Positions 10,756-22,695 of a DNA stretch of 64,000 nucleotides are shown one piece after another. The stretch is from Boesenbergia rotunda. Taxonomy: Eukaryota; Streptophyta; Magnoliopsida; Zingiberales; Zingiberaceae. The position numbers and the translations under genes were made by a program. The notes under the pieces were generated by a model. The model saw nothing but the letters and a program-made list of their open reading frames with translations, ran no database searches and was not told the origin of the DNA. How positions within the stretch are numbered: position 1 is the stretch's first letter; every line of letters starts with the position of its first letter. The stretch spans positions 1-64,000 of the forward strand of contig JAGFNQ010008771.1 in the NCBI GenBank assembly GCA_024364735.1, written 5' to 3'.

Positions 10756-13700
10756 ATGGGAGTAGTCACGCAGCTGATCAGGAGCTCGACCAAGGACCCG
10801 CCCGGACGTCCGCCTACATCGCCAGCGTCGCATATGTCCAGCCAGGGCTTCCACCGAGGCTTCTTAGGCTTCGACGACGGGTTGGGCAGCGGCAACCGGG
10901 ACCACCTAGAGCAGCAAAGCAGGCAGGACAAGCTCCGGGTGCAGCAGCAGCAACAGGGCTTCGATGGCGGCGCAGGAGGACACTTGGTCCCCATGGAAGA
11001 CGAGACTGAAATCTACGAGTCCGCTTCCGTCGGAGCCGCTGCCGCCGCGGGCCACATACTGTCCGACATGTTCAATTTTCAGCCGCCGCTGGGGTTGGCA
11101 GCGCCGATGGAACACCCGATTATTCCAGCGGGGGACTACAGTCATATTATCCCTTCGAGATCTGTGACCGTGGGTGGCGGCGCGGCTGACTGGTACCGAC
11201 ATCCTCACGACCAGCATCAGCAGAATTCAGTACAGGCCGGGTTGAGGGCCGACGACTCCGCAGCCGCCGCGATGCAGCTCTTCCTCATGAACCCGCCGGC
11301 GATGCAACCGCCACCGCAACAAATCCCATCCCCATCTTCGCCGCCACAAGTTGCCGCCTTTCATCATCAGCCCTTCACCGAGTCGTCTCCCTTCGGCCAA
11401 GGACTCTCCCTCTCTCTCTCCTCCTCTCTGCGACACTTGGAGATGGCCAAGGCCGCCGACGAACTCCGGATGAGACAAGGGGCCATATACTTCAATAACA
11501 ATCAACCCCAGCTGCAAGGCCAACAGTTGCACGCCGCCGCCTTTGGAGGCGGCGGCGCCGGAGTCGTCAACGTGTTGCTGAGAAGCTCCAATTACTCCAA
11601 GGCGGCGCAAGAGCTACTGGAGGAATTCTGCAGCATGTGTAACGGACAATTCAAGGGAAATACACACACAAAGCGCGGCCGCAGCAGCGCCTCAACTCCT
11701 GCCGCATCCTCATCCAAGCACGACCTTCCTGCCTTGTCTAGCGCCGAAAGATTTGAGCACCAGAGGAAGAAGACCAAGCTCATCTCCATGCTCGACGAGG
11801 CACGTATAATTTATTATTAATCATCTCAAATTGCGATAATTAATTTATAATTCATAGCATATATATAGAATTCCATTCAATCGGCCGGCGGAGGGCCGGC
11901 CGCCAGCATATAGAAAGTGGCGGACATGATTCTCGGGTCATTTTTAATAAGATTTCTTGATAGTGGCCGCTGTACTTTACATATTTCTATTCACAAATCA
12001 CAATTAGTTGGGTTTGATTTCCATTAAGGGTATTTTTTTCAATAATAAAACCGTGCTCACATGAACTTTCGTGAAACAATGACCGGTTTTGAGATATGCT
12101 TCCCAATTTTCTAAGTAATATTACTGGTTTGTTTGCTTCCACAGAGATAGAAACCACCAAGGAAGAAGAAATGCATGCATGCTGATGTGTATAACATTTG
12201 TCTTTCTTTCTCTCCGCGATTATTACATCATGATTCTGGCAACAAAAGCATGATCGATATATAGATAGAAGAGGGGAATTGATTACTGTAAGAAATATAT
12301 TACTGCGACTCATTCATGGCGATTGATTGAATGATTGTGAGCGCAGGTGGACAGGAGATACGGCCGCTACGGCGAGCAAATGCAGCTGGTGGTGAACTCG
12401 TTCGACTCGGTGATGGGGTTCGGGGCGGCGACGCCGTACACGGCGCTGGCGCAGCGGGCCATGTCGCGGCACTTCCGGTGCCTCAAGGACGCGATCGCGG
12501 CGCAGCTGAAGCAGACGTGCGACGCCCTGGGGGACAAGGATGGCGCCGTCGGCGCCGCCGCCCCCATCACAAAGGGCGCTACGCCGCGGCTCCGCCTGCT
12601 TGACCATAGCCTCCGGCGGCAGCGCGCCTTCAACCAGCTGGTCGTGACGGAGCCGGAATCATGGCGGCCGCAGCGCGGCCTCCCGGAGCACTCCGTCAGC
12701 ATCCTCCGCGGCTGGCTCTTCGAGCACTTCCTCCACCCGTACGCCTTCTTTTCTACATATCTCTACTGCAATCGCATCGTAACAAGGTGTTGTTACTTGT
12801 TGTATTCTGTGCTAACTGAGATTTCTGCAGCATTCTGAGATTAGGGTTCGACTGTACATGAAAGATCTGACATCGAGCATTTATTACATATATATACAAT
12901 ATTATTCCAGTTAGCATTGGATCGCCATTAATTCATTTAATATACGTAGCGTAAAACATTGTCCTTTCCTCAACTTCGGCTCACATTTACGAGGGAGGGA
13001 GGGAGGGAGAGACGAACAGAGCATGCAGACCCTGTGTCCTATGAACCGAGTTTGCTTTTATCATGGTTTAGATCTCGTTGTCCATGTGCTCACTCGTCCT
13101 TGCATCAGAAAAGCTGGAAAAGGAACTCTCCTATTACTCTAGCTAGCTAGCTTGTTCTTAGTGAAAGCTTGGTGAATGAATTGAATTCATATGTAGAAGA
13201 ATTGATAGGGTTTAATTTCGTTGTGTTGTTTCTTAGGTATCCGAGTGATGCGGATAAGCATTTGCTGGCGAGGCAGACAGGTTTGTCCAGGAACCAGGTA
13301 ATTTGTTCTCTAACTGTTCTTCAGTAATCTTAATTATTGATCAGTTTAGTAAGTTAATTGGAGATTAATCATCGATTAACGTAGGTGGCCAATTGGTTTA
13401 TCAACGCAAGGGTGAGATTGTGGAAACCGATGGTGGAGGAGATGTACCTCCAAGAATCCAATGCGGAGGAGGAGGAGGCGGAGGAGGAGGAGGAGGAGCT
13501 GCCGTTGCCTGAGGAAGGCATGATTAATGGGAAAGACCAAAGAACGCAGCACGCGCCGCCACCCGGGAGCGGCGACGGCGCCTCCGCGGGTAGGTCTTGG
13601 CGTCATGATCATCTCGGCGGCCACCTTCGAGCTTCCTCCTCAGATATCTCCGGCGCAGCGAGGTCCGGCGGAGACGTGTCGCTCACGCTCGGGCTACGGC

Positions 13701-13786
13701 ACGCCGGCGGCGGGGGCAGAGGGTCGTCGGAGAAGAGCAGGGAGCTCGCGTTAGGGACTCTAGCAACTGTACTTGAACTTAACTGA
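10756..13786 (+). CDS. BEL1-like TALE homeodomain transcription factor
   Basis: Nuclear TALE-class transcription factor of the BELL family, which dimerises with KNOX proteins to control meristem and organ development (family knowledge). Four coding exons are inferred: 10756-11799, 12347-12738, 13237-13297 and 13385-13786, giving 632 aa in frame. Domains: an N-terminal ZIBEL-like LSLSLS near residue 216; the SKY motif (SNYSKAAQELLEEF) near 277; the BELL dimerisation domain spanning exons 1-2 from about 331; the homeodomain at about 453-517 with the PYP three-residue loop at the exon 2/3 junction and WFINARVR in helix 3; and a C-terminal ZIBEL motif VSLTLGL near 597. The 61-nt third exon is characteristic of BELL genes. 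Start: the reading frame is open upstream, but the first in-frame ATG is at 10756. The first intron begins with GC (AG|GCACGT), a non-canonical donor. Long homopolymeric Gln, Ala and Glu runs are present. The paralogue cannot be named from sequence alone. Confidence 0.92.
11800..12346 (+). other. Intron 1 of the BEL1-like gene (GC-AG)
   Basis: The exon reads ...CTCGACGAG then GCACGT; the acceptor is GAGCGCAG before GTGGACAGG. Joining them gives the continuous BELL-domain reading MLDE-VDRRYGRY in phase 0. No GT within the nearby sequence preserves the conserved protein as cleanly. GC donors are a known minor class of U2 introns. Confidence 0.75.
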
Positions 13787-14244
13787 TAGTAGTTCTTCCA
13801 CCATGAACGATCACGGAGTGTATCATTCTCTCGACGCAACGAACTGATCGATCGATTAAGACAGATAGAGCAAGAACATAGAAATCAGTCGATAAAAATT
13901 ACCTTTTGCAGATTTCATTTTTCATTTAATTTTGCCGCCAGTGAACACAAATGGATTGTTATTTGGAAGAAGACATTACAAATCTATAACGATTACAACG
14001 CTAAAACAAATTATATGCACCACGACAGTTCTTTAATGATTTCTATTACTATTGTTGTTGGATTTATTGACACTTAAGCGTGATTGAACGAAGATTAAGG
14101 GTGGATTTTATGAAGTCTTGATTTTAAATCCTAATAAATTTTTAGATAGATCAATGGATCAATCTTTTCTGGATTAAGTGTTTTTTAATGTTTAATTTGT
14201 ACTGCAAAATGCTCATTAATGGATTCCGAGTATAAAGTCTATAT
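13787..14244. other. 3' flank of the BEL1-like gene
   Basis: It holds the 3'UTR and intergenic sequence. No coding region is supported. Confidence 0.5.
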
Positions 14245-14465
14245 CTGTTCATTGTGCAGCGGCACGACTTGTCAGCGTTCTATATATTCACGGTTCGATT
14301 TCCAGCTACGGTGTATTTTACAAAATATTTTCTTCCAAATGGAGCACAAATCCTAGGATACTGGGACTTCTAACCGCCCGCTGCAAGCACTTCCCGATTT
14401 ACCCTAGCGGCCGGTGAAAATTTTCTATGGGACTAGGCTGATTATCCCAAGTTTGTCTATTATCT
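14245..14465 (+). mobile_element. SINE-like retroposon, copy 3
   Basis: It has a B-box-like GGTTCGATTTCC near 14293, a body with CCAAATGGAGCACAAATCC and ACTTCTAACCGCCCGCTG, and a tail with TTACCCTAGCGGCCGGTG. The tail and order match copy 1 (minus strand) and copy 2. Confidence 0.6.
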
Positions 14466-14906
14466 GGTTTATCATTTTTGTTTATATATGTTCATTGTTT
14501 CATAATCAATAATAGCTTGAAACTGATTCATTATTGATGGTGTTGCTACAACGGGTTACTCTTCTCCTTCTTCCTCCGGAACTGTGATTGAGGTAGATTT
14601 TGTGTTGCGCTTGCTGTTTGCGTCTTGCAAGTCGAAGCACGTCAATCAGGGGCCAATGTTATCGGCATGACCCCTTCAATGATCAAATCAACGATGAACT
14701 GAGAGGAAAGACTTGCGTCATAATATTGCAAAGAAGACAGAAAATTAGTTTTTATGTGAGAGAAGAAAATTATATCTTCATTTACCTTCACGGAATCTTA
14801 TACAGCCGTACGGGGAAGTGGAAGGTCTACAAAAGCTGTTATGCGAGCCCTTGGCAGGCTACGTGGTCGCACTTGCTGGCCAACCACATGAGCGAGATGT
14901 TGCATT

Positions 14907-15508
14907 ATGGGCGACAACCATTGGGTCGCACTCCTGACGCTTTTTGGTCGTTTGCCCAACATCGCTTTCCAAGTAAACAACCTTACTAATGTCGATTTTG
15001 AGTCAATCGGCTTCTTTGGGAAGACAACCAACAATAAGTCATCCAGGGTAAGGTGGCTTGCATTCACTAATTATATAACAGGTACCGAGGTGGATGTAAA
15101 GTTTGAGCACATTGAAGGAAAGGACAACCAACTAGCCTTATCTCCTCACTTATCCTTTCAGAATGGCCGGAAAAAATAATGAATCAACTGGAGTTGCTTC
15201 CCCTGGTTCTCCTGGAAGTGAAGGAAGCACCCACTCCCGAAGTAGAAGCACAACTATCCAAGGTTATCCAAGACTTGCACGCTTCTCTGAGGAATACCAC
15301 GACCTCATTCAATTTTAAAGACTTTGAACTAAACGAGGTATACGCCTCGAAGAACTTGATGAAATTAGGCAAGAACTCCAGCGATGAGCATCGGAACAAG
15401 CCCTTGAGGCCCTTAGACAACTACAACTACTCCATACTCTCAAACGACTGGAATGCCAACGCCTCAGCACATGTGACAACTGGTGGTCAGATTGGTACCC
15501 GTCACTAA
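14907..15508 (+). pseudogene. Endogenous pararetrovirus-like polyprotein tail (RNase H end)
   Basis: The reading frame at 14907-15179 ends in a segment with the layout of the RNase H C-terminus of Caulimoviridae polyproteins: an arginine/tryptophan segment followed by FEHIEGKDNQLA. The usual downstream catalytic-region residues are altered. A second frame follows at 15179-15508 with a Leu/Glu-rich character. It is a fragment: the upstream RT, protease and coat regions are missing or unrecognisable (a short related frame may exist at 14600-14989). It is followed by a promoter-like region and a primer-site-like sequence, the order found in this virus family. It is a fossil, with no sign of an intact virus. 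Confidence 0.5.
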
Positions 15509-15539
15509 GCAAATTGATGAACAATTGGTAACGGCGGTA

Positions 15540-16036
15540 GCACTAGCAACTGACGTCGTCAACTGGATGAAGAATTTTCGACTGTGAAGCCCTGTGCAAA
15601 AGTCTGACTCAACCCACTTATAGTTGTCGACTGAATTATTGTACTTAAAGTAGTGACTCAACCCTACTAGCTGAATTATTGTACTCGACTCAACTGTATC
15701 AGCTGAGTCATAGATTCGTTCTTATCATAGAAGGGAAACACATGTGATGATGGGGCCTAATGAGCACCTAGCATCGTTATCCCTCTCTATATAAGTAACG
15801 AACTTCAGCCCTTGTAGAGCACCTTCAAACATACCTTGAGCTCTACTTGGGATTTGTAAGAAGTGTTCTCTTAATATTGTGCTTTTGTTATCCTCATCCT
15901 AACCCTCCTAAGTCTTTCTTTGCTATGAGTTCTTCGTAATCCCTAAAAGAAAGTCGATCCATCATCTCGCTTCGATCTCTTTCATTCAATCCATCATCTC
16001 GCTTCGGTCCGCTGTGTTCCTGATATCAAAGCAAGG
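15540..16036 (+). promoter_or_regulatory. Pararetrovirus-like promoter and primer site
   Basis: An as-1-like TGACGTCGTCA lies at 15551-15561, a TATA box (TATATAAG) at 15788-15795, then a leader ending in TGATATCAAAGCAAGG at 16021-16036, a partial match to the tRNA-Met primer site. This order after an RNase H-like frame is that of a caulimovirid intergenic region. An LTR-type origin is the main alternative. Confidence 0.5.
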
Positions 16037-16300
16037 TTTTCTAAGAAAAATCTACTACTATCAAAAGAGCAGGTCCTAACTTGGCAATAGGTAAGGAAGC
16101 CGAAGTAATCCCAAGGGCACACCTATGTGAGAAATGACATTCGGAGGTTGAGGTTAGGGAGAAACCACTCGGCCTAGATTCCTCGTCGTCTGGGAATCTA
16201 TTAAATACGGGACTTTGGGAGGGTTTAAATTGATTAAAAATCAAAAATTAAGCATGAAATTGTAAATAATCGAACTCCATGGGCTTATTTGCAAAATGTC

Positions 16301-16640
16301 CACCCACTTAAAACCCTGAATTCCTTTCCTCCTATGCGAAGACAGGATGCAGCCCCTCTTGCGGTTCCTTCCTCGTGCGAGCTAGCCAACACCGCCGCCA
16401 ACCGATTCAAGACGACGCCTTCTTCCTCCCCGTCTTCTTCTTCTTCCCTTGAGCGCTAATGCCTCCTCCCCCACGCAAACCCTCTCCACGTTCTTCTTCT
16501 CCACCTTCCTTCCTCTCTTGATTGCGCTTCCTCAGCTTTGGACCGGCGATTAGAGTTTCGGTGGAGGTGACATCAGTTGCGGCCGATGACCTTCTCCCTG
16601 TCGAGATCCAGCGCCGGCGCACTGTTTCAGGTGAGGTTTG
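16301..16640 (+). other. 5'UTR-like GC/CT-rich stretch, possible first exon of a host gene
   Basis: A CT-rich leader-like sequence (16380-16520) is followed by a GC-rich segment and a donor-like TTTCAG|GTGAGG near 16626-16637. No protein domain is recognisable. If this is a real first exon, the nested transposons from 16817 onward would lie in its first intron. Speculative. Confidence 0.3.
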
Positions 16641-16816
16641 CTTTGGTGTCATTTTGGAAATTTTAGAGATGTTGAAACATGGATCGGTGAGTGGAATCAC
16701 TGTTGTGCTTGGATATGGAATTGTTCTACCACAGATCCGTTATGATGTTTGATCTAGTTGCGAAGCGAAGTGGATTCTCAAAAATATATGTGGTTCTCCT
16801 AAGGATCACGAACTGT

Positions 16817-18034
16817 TGATGCTGGCTCCGCTCCTAGCTGCGATCTGTAAGTTAAAGACCGTTAGAATCCACCGGGGAAAGTCCTCGGCAAGGCACTCCG
16901 ACAGTCAAGTCAGTCCCCGGTGGCGGAGGAGTAGCAAAGGTAATAGAATAGTAGCAAAAACACTATTGCGCGTACCTGGGGGATGTGGAGTGGAGAGACT
17001 TATATAGTCGGGGGAGCTAACAGCCTCTGTCCAATTCTGCCACCTTTTGTCTCATAGTGAGAATAAGGTAAGACATATCCAGAGATGGCAGGGTAATGTG
17101 TCGCATATCAGAATAAAGAAATGGGTGCTGTTAACTTATGGGCGGGCGCCGTCAGGCGCCGGTCGGCCTGACACCAACGTATGTGGTCGCAGTATGGGAG
17201 GACGGGGTATGACAGGGAGATCATGGCGTCAGCGAGATACTCGCGATTTGGGCCGGAATGGTACCTAGTCTGCGCCGACCCCGTACAGCTTCTACGAGCC
17301 TTATGCCAGGGAGTGATTGTTCTGATAAGTCACGACAAGAACCTTAGACAACTTGGCTTCCCGAGTGAAGGTATACTTCCCGAGTCGTGGTGCGCGTGGT
17401 TCGGGATGAACGCCCGAATTCGGCTGACTCGAGGATAGTTTGGTCAATGACCGAGTACTCTTCTAGCTCGGGGTGCTCCTAAATCGGAGATCTCATGATA
17501 TGGTGACACTCTGAATGAAGACTTCTCTGGCTCGGGACGACCTCAGGAGCGTGGGTCGTCACGCGTTCGGCTGGGCCCCGAGCTGAGAAGTGTGCGGAGG
17601 CATGCTCACTTACGACTTGTACGAAGGTGAGAATTCAGACCATCAGTCGGGCTGCGCCCAGGGAGCGTGGGCCGCCACGCGTCCAACTGGGAACACCGAG
17701 CCGAGTGGTGCGCGGAGCTGGTCCGCTTATTACTTCAGGATATTTTGAGTTGAGACTCCCCTAACCCGGGAGTGTCGAGACTTTTCTGACTCGGGCTTCT
17801 CCTAACCCGACACTTCCCGACCTAAGATTTCCCGGACACGAAGGCCTTCGGGGCTTTCGGCCTTCTTAGCCTTGGTGTCGTTCTCCCACAACACCCGTGG
17901 CTTTTCGAATGAACTGGGCCGAATGGTCGACCCGAACCCTATATTCGACGGGTCCATAGAGCCTACAAACCCATCTCCTCCTGACGAGGCGCCAGGCTAC
18001 TGGGCCAAGCTACACGCAAGCTGGCCCGGGATCA
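16817..18034 (-). repeat. Solo LTR related to the ends of the 23218-28322 element
   Basis: The ends are TGATGCTGG and CCGGGATCA (TGAT...ATCA, like TGATCCTG...CAGGATCA of the other element). It shares GGCAAGGCACTCCGAC-G/A-GTCAAGTC and the phrase around the TATA box. The TATA box reads in the minus direction (CTATATAAG on the minus strand, near 17000-17008). No internal region is attached, hence solo. The flanking 5-mers (ACTGT and ATGTT) do not match, so the original target duplication is lost or the ends are off by a few bases. Confidence 0.6.
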
Positions 18035-18044
18035 ATGTTGATTC

Positions 18045-21000
18045 GGCTTTTTACCAAAAGGCGTATCCAAGAATTGGTATCTACCAAAAGACGTACCATG
18101 GTTTCATTTTTACCAAAGGGCGCACCCATTTTTATGAACTTCCTCTTATACCCCTTTGACAAATATTGTCTTCTCTTTCTCAGTAACGAATCTCGATACA
18201 TCTGAACCTGCTTTTCAACCTTTTCATTTTAAAATAATATATTTGGGAATCGGCTAAAAAATGTAAGGTAAAGAAAAAAAATATTTCAAATAAAAGAAAC
18301 CTCTCTTCCAATGATTTTTTATATTTGATTAATATAAATTAATATATTAAATAATATTTAATAAATATATTAATATATAAAAAAAACCTACCAAAACACG
18401 TGATTTCAGATTCAAACGTAGGGCTTGAAGTCACCCTATGAGGGCCTGAAGTCATCTGACTTCAGGCCCTCCTTGGGCCTGAAGTCAAATGACTTCAAGC
18501 CTAAGCAGGGCCCGACGTCAGATGACTTCAGGCCCTGCGTGCATTCAAAAAAAAATTTATTTTATTTTTTTAAAATAATATTTAATCATGATTTATTAAA
18601 TTAATTATTTATAAGGTAATCTTTTATGTTGTAATCATTCAAAACCATGCAAGGCCTGAAATCTTTGTTAGCTAAAAACATTGCAGTATGATTGATTAGT
18701 ATGCACTCTTTGTGTAAATTGTAACTTTAGTTCAAGGTTCATATAGCCTAAGCTTAATCTGACATGTCATTTTGAAAAAAAATGTACAATATGAACACAA
18801 AGCCTGATTAATCAAACTGAGAGAACCAATTGATTAGTAAAACACATGTCTGAACAAGTTAATTATCTAAAAGCTATTAATCAAACTGATAATAATTTTC
18901 TTTATAATAACATTTTATTATTATGTAATTATATATTATATCTTTTTTATAAAATTTTTTTTATAATTTTTTATATTTAATGATGGAGGGCGTGAAGTCC
19001 TTAGGCCTGAAGTCATCCGACTTCAGGCCCAAGGGCATTGAAAATTTTTTTATTTTAAAAATATTTTTTATATTTAATTATTATTTATTAAATTAATTAT
19101 TTATAGGGTCTGAAGTTATTTGACTTCAGGCCCTCCTAAAATGACTTCAGGCCCTGCGTTTGAATTTGAAATCATGTGTTTTGATAGGTTTTTTTATATA
19201 TTAATATATTTAGTAAATATTATTTATTATATTAATTTAGATTAATCAAATATAAAAAATTATCTGTTTATATTTTTGAAATCATGTTAAAAGAGAGGTT
19301 TCTTTTAACTGTGCCCAAGATGTAATCATATTTATATATCTTTGTGTGCCAACTGATACGGTTAGAGAACATAACTGAAAATTATTGGTACTAAGTTTGC
19401 ACATCAGAAATAACATCTCTTAAGTAAATTCTAAATAGAGATATCAAGTATGGAGAAATCCAAGTATCCTAGGTCCATCAGTGAGTTTTCACTTAAACCC
19501 ACTGATTCATCCTAGAAAACTTCTATTGCAACATAATTCATAATCATTAGAAGTTTGGACATCAAAAATACCATCTCCTAGCTCAACTCTAACTATTGAT
19601 ATTGGATTTTGAGAAATCCAAGTATCCTAGGTCCATCAGTGAGTTTTCACTGAAACCCACTGATTCATCCTAGAAAACTCCTATTGCAACATAATTCATA
19701 ATCATTAGAAGTTTGGACACCAAAAATATCATCTCCTAGCTCAACTCTAACTATTGATATTGGATTTTGAGAAATCCAACCTAGGTCCATCAGTGGGTTT
19801 CGGTGAAAACTCACTGATATACCTAAAAATCTCCTATTGCAACATAATTTATAATCATTAGAAGTTTGGACACCAAAAATACCATCTCCTAGCTAGAGTC
19901 AAGCTAGGAGATGGTATTTTTGGTGTCCAAACTTCTAATGATTATAAATTATGTTGCAATAGGAGATTTTTAGGTCTATCAGTGAGTTTTCACCGAAACC
20001 CGATGATGGACCTAGGATATTTGGATTTCTCAAAATCCAATATCAATAGTTAGAGTTGAGCTAGGAGATGATATTTTTGGTGTCCAAACTTCTAATGATT
20101 ATAAATTATGTTGCAATAGGAGATTTTTAGGTCTATCAGTGAGTTTTCACCGAAACTCACTGATGGACCTAGGATATTTGGATTTCTCAAAATCCAATAT
20201 CAATAGTTAGAGTTGAGCTAGGAGATGATATTTTTGGTGTCCAAACTTCTAATGATTATAAATTATGTTACAATAGGAGATTTTTAGGTCTATCAGTGAG
20301 TTTTCACTGAAACCCACTGATGGACCTAGGATATTTGGATTTCTCAAAATCCAATATCAATAGTTAGAGTTGAGCTAGGAGATGGTATTTTTGGTGTCTA
20401 AACTTCTAATGATTATGAATTATGTTGCAATAGGAGTTTTCCAGGATGAATCAGTGGGTTTCAGTGAAAACTCACTGATGGACCTAGGATACTTGGATTT
20501 CTCAAAATCCAATATCAATAGTTAGAGTTGAGCTAGAAGATGATATTTTTGGTGTTCAAACTTCTAATGATTATGAATTATGTTGCAATAGGAGTTTTCT
20601 AGGATGAATCAGTGGGTTTCAGTGAAAACTCACTGATGGACCTAGAATACTTGGATTTCTCAAAATCCAATATCAATAGTTAGAGTTGAGCTAGGAGATG
20701 GTATTTTTGGTGTCCAAACTTTAGGGATGGCAATGGGGCGGGTCGGGGACGGATTTGCCGTCCCCATACTCATCCCCAAAGTAAATCTCTATCCCCGAAC
20801 CCATCCCCGCCTCTACTTAATCGGGGAATCCCCGTCCCCGAACCCACGGGGAGTAAATCTCCATCCCCGTCCCCATCCCCACTTGAAATATCCATTTTTT
20901 TCCAAGTTAAAAAAAATGGGATTTCCCAAGTATGGTTGTAAAAACAATGGGATTTTCAACTTGTGGGAGGCGGCGAGTGACTAGTGAGCGATACTCGTTA

Positions 21001-22684
21001 GGGTTTTCACACATTTTTAATATTAATATTATTGAATTATTTTAATAATTATTAATATTTTATTATTATTAAAAATATCGGGGCGGGTTCGGGGATGGAG
21101 ATAGCATCCCCATACCCGCCCCAATCTATTTCGGGGATTTTTAAAAATCCCCAAACCCGAATCCAAACCCGATAATACCTCCTCAAACCCGCCCCGTTTC
21201 GGATTTTCCCCGCGGATATCCAAATCCGCAGGGAAAATTGCCATCCCTACCAAACTTCTAATGATTATGAATTATGTTGCAATAGGAGTTTTCTAGGATG
21301 AATTAGTGGGTTTCAGTGAAAACTCACTGATGGACCTAGGATACTTGGATTTCTCCATACTTGATATCTCTATTTAGAATTTACTTAAGAGATGTTATTT
21401 CTGATGTGCAAACTTAGTACCAATAATTTTCAGTTATGTTCTCTAACCGTATCAGTTGGCACACAAAGATATATAAATATGATTGCATCTTGGGCATAAT
21501 TAAAAGAAACCTCTCTTTTAACATGATTTCAAAATAATAAACAGATAATTTTTTATATTTGATTAATCTAAATTAATATAATAAATAATATTTAATAAAT
21601 ATATTAATATATAAAAAAACCTATCAAAACACGTGATTTCAGATTCAAACGCAGGGTCTGAAGTCATCCTAGGAGGGTCTGAAGTCAAATAACTTCAGAC
21701 CCTATAAATAATTAATTTAATAAATAATAATTAAATATAAAAAAATATTTTTAAAATAAAAAAATTTTCAGTGCCCTTGGGCCTGAAGTCATCCGACTTC
21801 AGTCCCTCCATCATTAAATATAAAAAATTATAAAAATTTTTTTATAAAAAATATATAATATATAATTACATAATAATAAAATGTTATTATAAAGAAGATT
21901 ATTAACAGTTTTCAGATAATTAACTTGTTCAGACATGTGCTTTGCTAATCAATTGGTTCTCTCAGTTTGATTAATCAGGATTTGTGTTCATATTGTACTT
22001 TTTTTTCTTTTCAAAATGACACGTCAAATTAAGCTTAGGCTACATGAACCTTGAACTAAAGTTACAATTTACACAAAGAGTTCATACTAATCAATCATAC
22101 TGCAATGTTTTTAGCTAACAAAGATATCAGGCCTTGCATGGTTTTGAATGATTACAACATAAAAGATTATCTTATAAATAAATAATTTAATAAATCATGA
22201 TTAAATATTATTTTTAAAAAAATTTAAATAAATTTTTTTTGAATGCACGCAGGGCCTGAAGTCATCTGACTTCAGGCCCTTATAGGATGACTTCAAGCCC
22301 TGCGTTTAAATTTGAAATCACGTGTTTTGATAGGTTTTTTTATATATTAATATATTTATTAAATATTATTTAATATATTAATTTATATTAATCAAATATA
22401 AAAAATCATTGGATGAGAGGTTTTTTTTAATTGAAATAATTATTTTTTCTTTACCTTACGTTTTTTAGTCGATTCTCAAATATATTATTTTAAAATGAAA
22501 AGGCTGAAAAGCAGGTTCAGATGTCTCGAAATTCGTTACTGAGAAAGAGAAAGACAATATTTGTCAAAGGGGTATAAGAGGAAGTTCATAAAAATGGGTG
22601 CGCCTTTTGGTAAAAATAAAACCATGGTACATCTTTTGGTAGATACCAATTCTTGGGTACTTTTTTTTTTTTTGGTAAAAAGCC
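18045..22684. mobile_element. Giant foldback element (Mutator-like) with 10-bp target duplications
   Basis: The termini GGCTTTTTACC and GGTAAAAAGCC are inverted. The inversion continues along essentially the whole element to a centre near 19898 (CTCCTAGCT / AGCTAGGAG). The 10-mer ATGTTGATTC flanks it at 18035-18044 and, after one extra G, at 22686-22695. Long terminal inverted repeats with 9-11-bp duplications point to the Mutator superfamily. No transposase is seen, so it is non-autonomous. The inner arms consist of a roughly 160-180-bp unit repeated about two times on the left and five or six on the right. The outer arms carry small palindromes built on GACTTCAGGCCC. A hAT element sits in the right arm. 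Confidence 0.8.
20722..21249. mobile_element. Non-autonomous hAT element nested in the foldback
   Basis: The ends are TAGGGATGGCAA and TTGCCATCCCTA, typical hAT terminal repeats, flanked by the perfect 8-bp duplication CCAAACTT (20714-20721 and 21250-21257). The body has inverted G/C-rich arms (GGGGCGGGT, CCCGCCCC) and an AT-rich centre. It is 528 bp with no transposase. Because it interrupts one inner repeat unit of the foldback, it inserted later. Confidence 0.88.
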
Positions 22685-22695
22685 GATGTTGATTC

